Assembly (NCBI RefSeq): GCF_000009765.2
Contig: NC_003155.5
Span: forward strand, 6,138,001-6,202,000
DNA length: 64,000 nucleotides
DNA from: Streptomyces avermitilis MA-4680 = NBRC 14893
Lineage (GTDB): Bacteria; Actinomycetota; Actinomycetes; Streptomycetales; Streptomycetaceae
Reading direction: 5' to 3'
The translations under genes were made by a program, and so were the position numbers. The notes under the pieces were generated by a model that was not told where the DNA came from, searched no databases, and worked only from the letters and a program-made list of their open reading frames with translations. Below, piece after piece: positions 48,823 through 58,322 of the stretch (the first letter of the stretch is position 1; each line of letters begins with the position of its first letter).

Positions 48823-50214
48823 TCAGCTGTTCTTGTACGCCTTGGCGGCGTCGGCCTCCAGCTTGCGCTGGGTGCCCGCGACGTCCTTCGGGTTCTTCAG
48901 GAAGTCCTGGAGGTCCTTCCACTCGCCGACGCCCTGGGTGCCGCCGAACGCGGCCGGGGCCTGGTCGGACATGTCGAACCGGAAGTCGTCGCCCGCCGCG
49001 AGCAGCGCCTTCGCGATGTCCCGCGTCACGGCGTCCTTGTACGTGGCCGTGTCCATCGCCTTGTTGGGCGAGATGACGCCGCCCTGCGCCGCCCAGATCT
49101 CGGCCGCGTCGGTCGAGGCGAGGAAGGTCATCAGCGCCTGGGCGCCCGCACCGCCCTTCAGCGCCACGGCCACGTCACCGCCGCTGACCACCGGCGCCTT
49201 CGCGCCGGCCGCCGGGAACGGGAAGACCTTCGCGTCCGTGCCGACCTTCGCCTTGGTGTCGGCGTTGATGTTCGCCGTCACGAAGTCGCCCTCGAAGACC
49301 ATCGCGGCCGGGGTGTCACCGGAGAACGTCTGGGTGACCGACTTCGGGAACTCCGTCTGGAGCGCGCCGGAGCGGCCGCCCGCGATCAGGTCGTCCTTGC
49401 CCCACAGCTGGGCGAGCGTGGTGAGCGCCTCCTTGACCGAGGGATCCGTCCACTTGATCTTGTGGGCGGCGAGCTGGTCGTACTTCTCCGGACCGGCCTG
49501 GGAGAGGTAGATGTTCTCGAACCAGTCGGTGAGCGTCCAGCCGTCGGCGCCGCCGATGGAGACGGCGGGAGAGCCCGCGTCGGACAGGGTCTGGGCCGTG
49601 GCGAGGAAGTCCTTCCACGTCTTGGGCATCCTGGTGATGCCCGCCGCGTCGAAGGCCTGGGTGTTGTACCAGACGAGGGACTTGTTGGCGGCCTTCACAT
49701 AGGCGCCGTACTGCTTGCCCTTGTACGCCCCGAGGTCCTTCCAGCCGGTGGAGAAGTTCTTGTCGAGCTGGGCCTGGGCGTCGGCGCCGAGGGGCTTGAG
49801 CCAGCCCTTGTCGGCGAACTGGTGCAGCACGCCCACCTGGGGGAGGAACGCGACGTCCGGCGGCTTGCCGCCCTCGATCTTGGTACCGAGGAAGGTGGAG
49901 GTGTTGTTGCCGGTGGGTACGAAGTTGACCTTGGCGCCGGTGCGCTTCTCGAACTCGTCCAGCACCTTGGTGAAGTTCTTCTGCTCCGGGCCGGTCCAGA
50001 CGGCGGCCACTTCCAGCGTCTGTCCGTCGAGCTTGGGCAGCTGAACGGTGGCGCCGCTTTCTTTGCCGCCGCTGCTCTCGGTGGTGTCGTCGCTCTTCTT
50101 GTCGCTGCTGCCGCATCCGGTGAGCGTGAGCGCGAGTGCGGCGGATACGACGGCTGCTGCGGCTTGGGCGGACCTGCGGGTACGAGCTGTGCTGCGCATG
50201 ATTGCCCCGTTCAT
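48823..50214 (-). CDS. Sugar-binding lipoprotein of the ABC importer
   Basis: A 463-residue family 1 extracellular binding protein. Twin basic start (RTRR), hydrophobic core and lipobox LTGC with Cys34, then a Ser/Asp/Lys linker and a mature domain from about 55 (LEVAAVWTGPEQKNFTKVLDEFEKRTGAKV). The sugar is not predictable; related Streptomyces systems take up oligosaccharides. ATG at 50214 with GAGGAA just upstream. It is the first gene of the importer operon, and its promoter should lie in the 150-base gap to the FHA gene. Confidence 0.9.
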   Translation of the reverse strand: MNGAIMRSTARTRRSAQAAAAVVSAALALTLTGCGSSDKKSDDTTESSGGKESGATVQLPKLDGQTLEVAAVWTGPEQKNFTKVLDEFEKRTGAKVNFVPTGNNTSTFLGTKIEGGKPPDVAFLPQVGVLHQFADKGWLKPLGADAQAQLDKNFSTGWKDLGAYKGKQYGAYVKAANKSLVWYNTQAFDAAGITRMPKTWKDFLATAQTLSDAGSPAVSIGGADGWTLTDWFENIYLSQAGPEKYDQLAAHKIKWTDPSVKEALTTLAQLWGKDDLIAGGRSGALQTEFPKSVTQTFSGDTPAAMVFEGDFVTANINADTKAKVGTDAKVFPFPAAGAKAPVVSGGDVAVALKGGAGAQALMTFLASTDAAEIWAAQGGVISPNKAMDTATYKDAVTRDIAKALLAAGDDFRFDMSDQAPAAFGGTQGVGEWKDLQDFLKNPKDVAGTQRKLEADAAKAYKNS

Positions 50215-50364
50215 CGTTCCTCGTCGAACGTCCGAGCGGTGTCCCGTGCGCTCTGGTCTACGCCCCGGGCGACGGGGGCGGCAAGAGCGCCCGCAGTGTC
50301 AACCGGGTGATCGTGACCGCGTCGTGACGTACGGTGAGGCGGGCCGGGGCGCCTGGGGGCGGAC

Positions 50365-53300
50365 TCACAGCAGCGACGGCACCTCCGTGGCCGATACCGA
50401 GCGTGCCGCGCGCTCCAGGGCGCTGGCCAGCAGGGCCAGGTCCGTCGGGCCGTTGCCGAGCTCGCGGACGGGGCGGCGGGCGGGCGGGTCGCCCATGCGA
50501 TGCCATTCGAGGGGGACGACCGTGGGGCGGAGGGTGGCCGTGCGGGGGATGCGGCCCGTGACCCGGCCCCCCTGGAAGGGGATCACCCGGCCGTCCGCGA
50601 AGGTCAACTGGCCCCGCCCCGGCGCCGGTTCGTCGACGCCCGGCGACACCGCCTCCAGGGTGATCCGCAGCGCGGCCGCCCGGGCCGGCTCCGTCTGAGC
50701 CGTACGCCCCTCGAGGCTCGATGCGGTGACCAGATGCACCCCGAGCCGCTCGCCCTCCCGGGCCACCGCCTCCAGCGCCCGTACGACCGAACCGGCCGCG
50801 GGCCGTCCCGGTGACCCGAGGGCGGGCGACAGCAGCGCGTCCAGGTCGTCGACCACCACGACGAGCCGGGCCGGCGGCCCGGATTCCGTACGCTCCCGGG
50901 TCGCCGCCGGGCGCAGCCGCAGCGTCGAACTCGGGGGCGTGTCCAGGTCCGCGGCGCCGGCCGGGTCGGACGTGCCGGGGGCGCCGGGCGCGCCTGGGGC
51001 ACCGGACGTGCCCGGGTCCCTGGGCGCGGGCCGTATGCGCGACGTCCGCTGCGGGACGATCCGGGCCGGCACCGCGCGCTGCGCATGCCACTCCGCGAAG
51101 CCGAGCCGCCCGAGCAGCTCGGCCCGCCGCTTCAGCTCGGCGCTCAGCGACTGGGCGAACTCCCGCATGCGAACCGGGTCGTTGGCGGCGAGGTGCGTGG
51201 TGACATGCGGCAGGTCCGTACAGACGCGCAGCCCGTCGCCGGCGCCCGCCCCGTGCGCACCGCGGTCCCGCCCGTCTATGAGGACGATCCCCAGCCGGTC
51301 GGGACGCTCCGCCGCGGCCAGCGACGCGGCCAGGGCCCGCAGCAGCTCCGTACGCCCGCTGCCCGCCGGTCCCTCGATCAGCAGATGCGGGCCCTCGGCG
51401 ACGAGGTCCACGCCCACCGGTCCACGCGGCCCCGCGCCCAGCACCGCCGCCGCCCGCCCGCCGCGCGTCTCCGGGTCGTCCGCCGCGTCCGCCCAGCGTG
51501 CCATCAGCGAAGCCGGGGTGGCGCGGGCGAGTCCCAGCTCGTCCAGCAGCCGCGCCGCCTGGGGCAGCGGCGCGGACACGCGCGCGTGCCGGTCCCCGCT
51601 GCCGTCCGTACGCAGGGGAGCCAGCGCCCGCGCGAACCGCTCGGCCCACGCCGAGGAGACGGCGTCGACGGCGGCCACCGTGCCGTGTCCCACGGGGCCC
51701 CGGTGCGCGCGGGTCGCGGAACCGTGGTCGGCGCGCCCGGCCGGGGCACGGTCCAGGGAGTCGCGCAGCGCCCGTCCGGTGTGGTCGTGATGCGTCCGCT
51801 CGTCCGCGCCCGGGCCGGAGCGCGGACGAGGCGCACCGGCACCGGCGGAGCCGTGGCGGCCGCGCGTGGCGGCCGTGTCCCGGGTGTGTCCGGCGTCCGG
51901 CCCCTGGCTCTGACCCGTGGCCGGGCCCCGCGCATGATCTGTGGTCGGCCTCTGTCCCTGCCTCTGTCCCTGCTCCTGGCCTTGCTCCTGGCCTTGCTCC
52001 TGTGCGTGACGGGGCGGTTCGCCCGGCGCGACCCGCAGCAGGCGCAGCGCCGTGGCCACGTCACCGCTGAGCAGGGCCACGGCCCCGCACTCCCGGAACG
52101 CCGGCGAGACCGCGCACGCCGCCTCGTACGTCTCCGTCACCGGCGACGAGGGCGAGGCGGCCGCCGTCTCGGCCAGGCAGATGACATGTATCCCGGCCTG
52201 CGCTCCGTCCTGCACGAGGCGCACCACGGCCTCCCGCACATCGGCGCCGCCGGGATCGCCGTCCACGATCACCACGGTGTACGGGCCCGTGAACGTGTCG
52301 TCGCCGTCCTGCTGGTCGTCCCGCGCCCAGGAGGGACGACGGGCCCCGCCGCGCAGGGCGGTGTCCGGTGTGTCCGCCGGACGGGGGAGGTCCTGGGGTG
52401 CGTTACGCGTGTGGTCCGTGTCCGCCAGGTGGTCCTCCAGGCGGCGCAGCAGTTCGTCCGTGCGGGCGGCGGTCTGGTCGCGGTCGTACGCCAGCAGCAG
52501 GCGGCAGTCCTGGCCGTGGGCCGGTTTGAGATGGGGCAGCCAGCCGAGCCAGGACCACTCGGCGGTGCGCTCCTCCACCGGACGGGACCGGTCCCCGCTG
52601 ATCAGCACGATCTCCAGGGTGTCGGGGGAGTGCAGCGCGGCGAGCTGCGCCACGACGGCGCGGGCCAGCCCGGCGAGACGCGCCCGCGGGCCGGCCAGGC
52701 CCAGCGCGCCGGCCTCGCGCAGCCCGGCGGTCACGGGCACCGCGGGCAGCAGTCCCGAACCGTCCGGCGCCGTCCGGTCGGCCGTGCCCAGCCGCACCGT
52801 GAGCGCCTCCGGGTGTCCCGGCCCGCGCTCCCACAGCCGCGGGCCCGGCCCGAGCGCCGTCAGCAGCAGGGCCGCCGGGTCCGGCCACTTCTCCGGCGCC
52901 TGCGCCCCGGTGACCGCAGGCTCCGGCACCCGGGCCGTGTCCTCGTCGTACGCCTGAGGCCCGTCCCCGGCCGGCTCCCCGCGCCCGCCGGTCAGCCGCC
53001 GCGCCCACGCGGAGAACCCCCCGCGCCTGCGCGCGCCCTGCGGCACGTCGGTGCCCCGCAGCGGGGTCCCTTTGCGGGGGCCCGCACCAGGGATCCCACC
53101 ACGTAGGTCATCCGGTCCCGGCACCTCACCGGGACGCGCGCCGTACCCCTCGCGGGGGCCACGGTCGGGCCCCTCAGCGGAACCTAGAGGATGCCCGTCA
53201 CCGGGGCCCTGTCCGGGAACGCCGCCGGAATCGTGGCCGGAACCTCGGCCGGGAACGTCGCCGGGACCGCGATCCGGCGCGTCGCGGCGGCCTCGGCCGT

Positions 53301-54633
53301 GTGCTTCACCGGGACCTCGGCCGTGCCCCTCACCGGGACCCCGGCCGTGTGCTTCACCGTGTCCATGGCCCGGAACCCCACCGGGGCCTTGGCCCGGCAC
53401 CTCGCGGCGGCCCCGGTCGCGCCCCTCGCCGGGGCCTTGGCCGGGAAGGTCACGGGGGTCTCGGCCGGGTACGTCCCGGGCGTTTCCCCCGCGCAGGTCA
53501 CGGGTGTCCGCGCCGGGAACGTCACGGGGCCTTCCGGCAGAAGCCCCGCCGGGCCCGGCGACGGGCCGCCCGTCCGGGCCCGTGCCGCCCGACTCCGGCG
53601 TCCGCCTGCTCTCGATCCGGGGGGCGCCGCCCTGCCCCGGCACGACCGGTGCGGGAAAACGGGGCTCCACGGGGCCGTGCTCCTGGGCGCCCGGGGCACC
53701 TCCCGCGGGGGCGCTAGGGGCGCCCCCCGCGGCACCCCATGCCGAGGCCCCGAAGGCGTGGTGCGTCTCACCCGAGGGGCGGCCGTCCCCGGAGGCGGCG
53801 GCCGACGCGCCGCCGGATGGCGCGCCCCGCCCCGCCCCGCCACCCCCGCGCGCGTGCGGAACGGCCCACACCGGGCGCCGTACCTCCGGAAGCCCCCGCG
53901 CCCCGCCCGGCCCCCACGCGAGCCGGAACCCACCGAGACCAGGCGCACCCCCGTCGGTCACCCGGACATGCCCCTCGCCGTCCGGGGCCGTACCGACCGC
54001 TTCCACACCGCCCGGCGGAGCCAGCCGCAGCGCCGATTCGCCGAGCCGCAGCAGCGCCCCCGGTGCGAACCGCACCGCGCGGTCGCCCACCCGCCTGCCG
54101 TCCAGCGTCGTACCGTTCGTCGAGCCGAGGTCGGCGACCGAGACACGGCCGTCCTCGGCGACCGTGACCGCGCAGTGCAGCCGGGAGACGTCCGGGTCGT
54201 CCAGCGGGACATCCGCGTCGGCGGACCGGCCGATCTGGATCTGCCCCCCGTGCAGCAGATGGACCCCGCCCGCGTCGGGCCCCGCCACCACATGCAGCTC
54301 GGCCGTGACAGCGGCCACGTCGGGACCCGGCTCCACGGGCGCGCCCAGCGACAGCACCGCACCGTCCGTCAGCGGCGGCTCGCCCAGCGTGCAGCGCTGC
54401 GCGTCGAGCCGCTCGGCTCCCGCGTACAGCACCACCGGACCGCCCCCGCTCTCGCGGCTCCGCTCGGGCTGGGCGGCACCCCCGTCGCCCGCGACCGCCG
54501 AGGCCAGGCCCGACGCCACCGCGGCCAGCGCCGTCCCGGCGGGCGCGGTGACCAGCACATCGCAGCTCGCGGCACGCGCCCGCGGCTCCGAGGGCGGCCC
54601 CAGCGGATCTACGACGGTCAGCCGGATCTGCAT
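50365..54633 (-). CDS. FHA-domain protein with EssC/EccC-like ATPase region
   Basis: A 1422-residue cytoplasmic protein. An N-terminal 100 residues without a clear family precede an FHA phosphothreonine-binding domain (about 112-205: IGRS 134-137, SRLHC 150-154, DLGSTNGT 168-175). A Gly/Pro/Arg-rich disordered linker spans about 265-580. A region with LAALHSPDTLEIVLISGD and EWSWLGWLPHLKPAHG strongly resembles the part before the ATPase modules of type VII ATPases EccC/EssC. An FtsK-like module follows with a Walker A in which Lys is replaced by Arg (GPAGSGRTE, 1088-1096) and an intact Walker B VVVVDD (1258-1263). No membrane helix was seen. ATG at 54633 is chosen because the upstream frame has no matching sequence. 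Confidence 0.8.
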   Translation of the reverse strand: MQIRLTVVDPLGPPSEPRARAASCDVLVTAPAGTALAAVASGLASAVAGDGGAAQPERSRESGGGPVVLYAGAERLDAQRCTLGEPPLTDGAVLSLGAPVEPGPDVAAVTAELHVVAGPDAGGVHLLHGGQIQIGRSADADVPLDDPDVSRLHCAVTVAEDGRVSVADLGSTNGTTLDGRRVGDRAVRFAPGALLRLGESALRLAPPGGVEAVGTAPDGEGHVRVTDGGAPGLGGFRLAWGPGGARGLPEVRRPVWAVPHARGGGGAGRGAPSGGASAAASGDGRPSGETHHAFGASAWGAAGGAPSAPAGGAPGAQEHGPVEPRFPAPVVPGQGGAPRIESRRTPESGGTGPDGRPVAGPGGASAGRPRDVPGADTRDLRGGNARDVPGRDPRDLPGQGPGEGRDRGRREVPGQGPGGVPGHGHGEAHGRGPGEGHGRGPGEAHGRGRRDAPDRGPGDVPGRGSGHDSGGVPGQGPGDGHPLGSAEGPDRGPREGYGARPGEVPGPDDLRGGIPGAGPRKGTPLRGTDVPQGARRRGGFSAWARRLTGGRGEPAGDGPQAYDEDTARVPEPAVTGAQAPEKWPDPAALLLTALGPGPRLWERGPGHPEALTVRLGTADRTAPDGSGLLPAVPVTAGLREAGALGLAGPRARLAGLARAVVAQLAALHSPDTLEIVLISGDRSRPVEERTAEWSWLGWLPHLKPAHGQDCRLLLAYDRDQTAARTDELLRRLEDHLADTDHTRNAPQDLPRPADTPDTALRGGARRPSWARDDQQDGDDTFTGPYTVVIVDGDPGGADVREAVVRLVQDGAQAGIHVICLAETAAASPSSPVTETYEAACAVSPAFRECGAVALLSGDVATALRLLRVAPGEPPRHAQEQGQEQGQEQGQRQGQRPTTDHARGPATGQSQGPDAGHTRDTAATRGRHGSAGAGAPRPRSGPGADERTHHDHTGRALRDSLDRAPAGRADHGSATRAHRGPVGHGTVAAVDAVSSAWAERFARALAPLRTDGSGDRHARVSAPLPQAARLLDELGLARATPASLMARWADAADDPETRGGRAAAVLGAGPRGPVGVDLVAEGPHLLIEGPAGSGRTELLRALAASLAAAERPDRLGIVLIDGRDRGAHGAGAGDGLRVCTDLPHVTTHLAANDPVRMREFAQSLSAELKRRAELLGRLGFAEWHAQRAVPARIVPQRTSRIRPAPRDPGTSGAPGAPGAPGTSDPAGAADLDTPPSSTLRLRPAATRERTESGPPARLVVVVDDLDALLSPALGSPGRPAAGSVVRALEAVAREGERLGVHLVTASSLEGRTAQTEPARAAALRITLEAVSPGVDEPAPGRGQLTFADGRVIPFQGGRVTGRIPRTATLRPTVVPLEWHRMGDPPARRPVRELGNGPTDLALLASALERAARSVSATEVPSLL

Positions 54634-55091
54634 CGCCGTCAGCGGTCCCTTCTGCACGGGCGCCCGCACGACGGAGACGAAGCCGCACCGCGATCCCCCA
54701 CCGCGGACTTCCCCCACCGCACACGAGCACGTCGGCCAGTAACTGGAGGCATCCTCGCACCTGCCACTGACAACCCGCCCCCCACCCACCGACAAGTGAT
54801 CTTGATTGGTCGGCTCTGCCCGCAAAAGTGCCTGACCAGTGCCCGACCGGCGTCCGCTTGAGATCGGTCACGCCCGGCTCCGGCAACCAAGTGCCGGCAA
54901 CCGGCGTCTTTCCACCGAACATCTGAGAAGTCCGTGCGAAGTCCTCCGCGCAGCCCTTCGGGAAGCACAGGTCCCCTCGGGAAGCACAGGCCGACGACAG
55001 CCCGGTGCCAGGTTCTGCGGCACTACAGTGGGTCGGAACACCTGTAGCAGGGTGGACGGACCAGGCAAGCAAGCAACAAGGAGCGCATGAC
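54634..55091. other. 458-base divergent region between the FHA gene and pkaA
   Basis: No gene accepted. It holds a direct repeat TCGGGAAGCACAGG at 54958-54971 and 54977-54990 (19-base period) and a possible pkaA -10 element TACAGT at 55024-55029. Both divergent promoters must be here, which allows the FHA protein and the kinases to be co-regulated. Confidence 0.5.
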
Positions 55092-56813
55092 GTGCGGCCA
55101 GTAGGGAGCAAGTACCTCCTTGAGGAGCCGCTTGGACGGGGCGCCACGGGCACCGTCTGGCGGGCTCGTCAGCGCGAGACCGCGGGCGCCGAGGCCGCCG
55201 TCGCGGGCCAGCCGGGCGAGACCGTGGCGATCAAGGTCCTCAAGGAGGAGCTCGCGAGCGACGCGGACGTCGTCATGCGGTTCCTGCGGGAGCGTTCCGT
55301 CCTGCTGCGCCTGACCCACCCGAACATCGTGCGGGTGCGGGACCTCGTGGTCGAGGGCGACCTGCTGGCGCTCGTCATGGACCTCGTGGACGGGCCCGAC
55401 CTGCACCGCTACCTCCGCGAGAACGGGCCCTTCACGCCCGTCGCCGCCGCCCTGCTGACCGCCCAGGTCGCCGACGCGCTCGCCGCCAGCCACGCCGACG
55501 GGGTCGTGCACCGCGACCTCAAGCCCGCGAACGTCCTGCTCAAGCAGGACGGCGGCCAGATGCACCCGATGCTCACCGACTTCGGCATCGCCCGACTGGC
55601 CGATTCCCCCGGACTCACCCGGACGCACGAGTTCGTGGGCACGCCCGCGTACGTCGCGCCCGAGTCGGCCGAGGGGCGCCCGCAGACCTCCGCCGTCGAC
55701 ATCTACGGCGCCGGCATCCTGCTGTACGAGCTGATCACGGGGCGTCCGCCGTTCGCCGGCGGGTCCGCCCTCGAAGTGCTGCACCAGCACCTGAGCGCCG
55801 AGCCCCGCCGGCCCTCGACCGTTCCCGACCCGCTGTGGACGGTCATAGAGCGCTGCCTGAGCAAGAACCCCGACCGGCGGCCCAGCGCCGAGAACCTCGC
55901 GCGCGCACTGCGCGTCGTCGCCGGGGGCGTCGGCGTGCACGCGAGTGCCGCGCAGATCGCCGCCGCGGAGGGCGTCGGGGCGCTGCTGGCCCCCGATCCG
56001 ACACCCGCCACGGTGCCCGGCGTGCCCGGCGCGGCCGACCCCACGCAGGTGCTGCCCCAGGGCGCGGGCGCGTACGACCCGAACGCGGCGACCAGCTTCC
56101 TGCCGCACACCTCGGGCGACGCCGACCCCACCTCCGTCCTGCCGCACCGCGGCGCCGCCGATCCGACCGCCGTCATGCCGCCGGTGCCGCAGCACCAGCC
56201 CGGCGGGCCGAACGGGCAGTCCGGGCCCGAGGAGCCGCACCCCTGGCAGAACCAGCTGCGCGCGGCCCGCGATCGCAACGAGCAGACGCAGGTCCAGTCG
56301 TATCTCGACCCGAGTGAGGACCCGCTGCGCCGCCGGCCCCAGCGGCAGGTCGCGCGGCCGCAGCAGCAGCCCCAGCAGCAGCCCGGGCCCGGGTACGGGT
56401 ATCCGCAGCAGCAGCCCCAGCAGTACGCGCCTCAGGGGCAGCCGCAGCGGCAGCCCCGACGCCAGCCCCAGCCCCAGCAGTACGCCCCCGCGCCGCAGCA
56501 GCAGCCGCAGCGGCAGCCTCAGCGGCACCAGCCGCAGCCGCGGCAGCCCGCGCCGCGGCCTGAGCCCGAGCCGCGACAGCCGCGCCAGCGCGGTGCCAAC
56601 CCGATGAAGATCCCGGGGCTCGGCTGCCTCAAGGGATGCCTGTTCACCGTCATCATCCTGTTCGTCGCCGGGTGGCTGGTCTGGGAGCTGAGTCCCCTTC
56701 AGGAGTGGATCGGGACGGGCAGGGGGTACTGGAGTGAGCTCAGCCACTGGTTCAACAAGGTGAGCGGGTGGATCGGCGATCTGGGCGGGGGCTCGGACAA
56801 AACCAGCAACTAG
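55092..56813 (+). CDS. pkaA: Membrane Ser/Thr protein kinase PkaA
   Basis: A 573-residue Hanks-type kinase. GTG at 55092 has AAGGAG 8 bases upstream. Gly-loop GRGATG 15-20, catalytic Lys48, HRDLKPAN 140-147, DFG 163-165, activation-loop Thr176/Thr178 and APE 189-191 are all intact. A variable linker (about 290-510) becomes Gln/Pro-rich (repeated QQPQQ and QPQR). One membrane helix near 512-532 (CLFTVIILFVAGWLVW) and a 40-residue external tail follow; there are no PASTA domains. It probably phosphorylates targets recognised by the FHA protein read divergently. Confidence 0.92.
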   Translation: MRPVGSKYLLEEPLGRGATGTVWRARQRETAGAEAAVAGQPGETVAIKVLKEELASDADVVMRFLRERSVLLRLTHPNIVRVRDLVVEGDLLALVMDLVDGPDLHRYLRENGPFTPVAAALLTAQVADALAASHADGVVHRDLKPANVLLKQDGGQMHPMLTDFGIARLADSPGLTRTHEFVGTPAYVAPESAEGRPQTSAVDIYGAGILLYELITGRPPFAGGSALEVLHQHLSAEPRRPSTVPDPLWTVIERCLSKNPDRRPSAENLARALRVVAGGVGVHASAAQIAAAEGVGALLAPDPTPATVPGVPGAADPTQVLPQGAGAYDPNAATSFLPHTSGDADPTSVLPHRGAADPTAVMPPVPQHQPGGPNGQSGPEEPHPWQNQLRAARDRNEQTQVQSYLDPSEDPLRRRPQRQVARPQQQPQQQPGPGYGYPQQQPQQYAPQGQPQRQPRRQPQPQQYAPAPQQQPQRQPQRHQPQPRQPAPRPEPEPRQPRQRGANPMKIPGLGCLKGCLFTVIILFVAGWLVWELSPLQEWIGTGRGYWSELSHWFNKVSGWIGDLGGGSDKTSN

Positions 56814-56834
56814 CAACCGGCTCCCCGCAGTCAG

Positions 56835-56876
56835 CGACAAAAACCCCAAGAGCTCACCGACTCTGGGGATTTGTCG
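56835..56876 (+). terminator. Hairpin between pkaA and pkaB
   Basis: CGACAAA plus CCCCA and GAG (56835-56852) pair with CTC, TGGGG and TTTGTCG (56861-56876), with two short bulges. It lies 21 bases after the pkaA stop and suggests that pkaB is at least partly transcribed on its own. Confidence 0.65.
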
Positions 56877-56968
56877 ACATCTGATGGGTGATTTCCGTCT
56901 CCGCGGTGAAGGTTGGCTCTTCCGGCGCGTAGTTTTAGCGACAACACGCGTCCCCTGTAGGAGCAGTC

Positions 56969-58210
56969 TTGGCACGGAAGATCGGTAGCCGGTACACCGC
57001 GAACCAGATCCTGGGGCGGGGCAGCGCCGGCACGGTGTGGCTGGGCGAGGGACCCGAAGGGCCCGTCGCCATCAAGCTGCTGCGTGAGGACCTCGCGTCC
57101 GACCAGGAGCTCGTAGGGCGTTTCGTCCAGGAGCGGACCGCGCTGCTCGGCCTCGACCATCCGAACGTGGTCTCGGTGCGCGATCTCGTCGTCGACGGCA
57201 ATGACCTCGCGCTCGTCATGGATCTCGTCCGCGGTACGGATCTGCGGACCCGGCTCGACCGGGAGCGGCGGCTGGCCCCCGAGGCGGCGGTCGCGATCGT
57301 GGCCGACGTCGCGGACGGCCTGGCGGCGGCGCACGCGGCGGGTGTGGTGCACCGGGACGTGAAGCCGGAGAACGTGCTGCTCGACATGCAGGGGCCGCTC
57401 GGACCCGGGGGCTCGCACCCCGCGCTGCTGACCGACTTCGGGGTCGCGAAGCTGATCGACTCACCGCGGCGGACCCGGGCGACGAAGATCATCGGCACTC
57501 CGGACTATCTCGCGCCGGAGATCATCGAGGGCCTGCCGCCGCGGGCGTCGGTGGACATCTACGCGCTGGCGACGGTGCTGTACGAGCTGCTGGCCGGGTT
57601 CACGCCGTTCGGCGGCGGACACCCGGGGGCCGTACTGCGGCGGCACGTCACGGAGACCGTGGTGCCGTTGCCGGGTATCCCCGAGGAGCTGTGGCAACTG
57701 CTCGTGCAGTGCCTGGCGAAGGCACCGGCGTCGCGCCTGCGGGCCTCGGAGCTGGGGGCGCGGCTGCGGGAGCAGCTGCCGTTGCTGGCCGGGATGCCGC
57801 CGCTGGATGTGGACGAGCCGGACACGGAGCCGGAGGAAGAGTCGCCGGAGGCGGAGGACCCGCCGGGCGAGACGGTGACGGGAGCGCGGGTCCGGCGGGG
57901 GTCCGTGCCGCTGGTACCGGGAGCCAAGCCGGACTCCAACCGGGACACGCACACGTCGATGCGGGTGCCGGGGCCCGATGAACTGGCGGGCGGGGCGCGG
58001 GGCACGGCTCGCGCGCCGCGCACGCCCGGCGCGCCGCGACCGGGGTCGGCCCGGCACCGGGCGACCGCGCGGCGGCGGCGGATCACGCTGGGGGTGGCCG
58101 CGGTCGTGCTGGTGGTCGCGGCGGCGGTCGGCACGTGGGCCGCCACATCCGGGGACGACGCGGGGGCGACTCCGTCGGACACGAGGAATTCGGCGCCGGA
58201 GTCTCCGTGA
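56969..58210 (+). CDS. pkaB: Membrane Ser/Thr protein kinase PkaB
   Basis: A 413-residue Hanks-type kinase. It starts with TTG at 56969, supported by TAGGAG five bases upstream and by the kinase fold beginning at residue 8. GRGSAG 16-21, Lys36, HRDVKPEN 128-135, DFG 156-158 and APE 182-184 are intact. An acidic/Pro-rich linker (about 285-365) leads to one membrane helix (about 372-391) and a 20-residue external tail. It may cross-phosphorylate with PkaA. Confidence 0.92.
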   Translation: MARKIGSRYTANQILGRGSAGTVWLGEGPEGPVAIKLLREDLASDQELVGRFVQERTALLGLDHPNVVSVRDLVVDGNDLALVMDLVRGTDLRTRLDRERRLAPEAAVAIVADVADGLAAAHAAGVVHRDVKPENVLLDMQGPLGPGGSHPALLTDFGVAKLIDSPRRTRATKIIGTPDYLAPEIIEGLPPRASVDIYALATVLYELLAGFTPFGGGHPGAVLRRHVTETVVPLPGIPEELWQLLVQCLAKAPASRLRASELGARLREQLPLLAGMPPLDVDEPDTEPEEESPEAEDPPGETVTGARVRRGSVPLVPGAKPDSNRDTHTSMRVPGPDELAGGARGTARAPRTPGAPRPGSARHRATARRRRITLGVAAVVLVVAAAVGTWAATSGDDAGATPSDTRNSAPESP

Positions 58211-58222
58211 GGCGGTGCGTCG

Positions 58223-58243
58223 GCGGGGCCGGCACGGCCCCGC
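58223..58243 (+). terminator. Hairpin after pkaB
   Basis: GCGGGGCCG (58223-58231), 3-base loop, CGGCCCCGC (58235-58243), 13 bases after the stop. Confidence 0.65.
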
Positions 58244-58322
58244 ACGCCGGTGGGCGTCCGCGGGCCGTCCCGCACGGGGACGAGGGGCGAGCCCCGCTTG
58301 TCGTAGCCGTTACGCTGGAGGC

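Noticed and set aside
54634..54825. 64-codon N-terminal extension of the FHA protein.
   Set aside because: Composition differs from the rest, and the ATG at 54633 begins a well-formed beta strand (MQIRLTVVDP).
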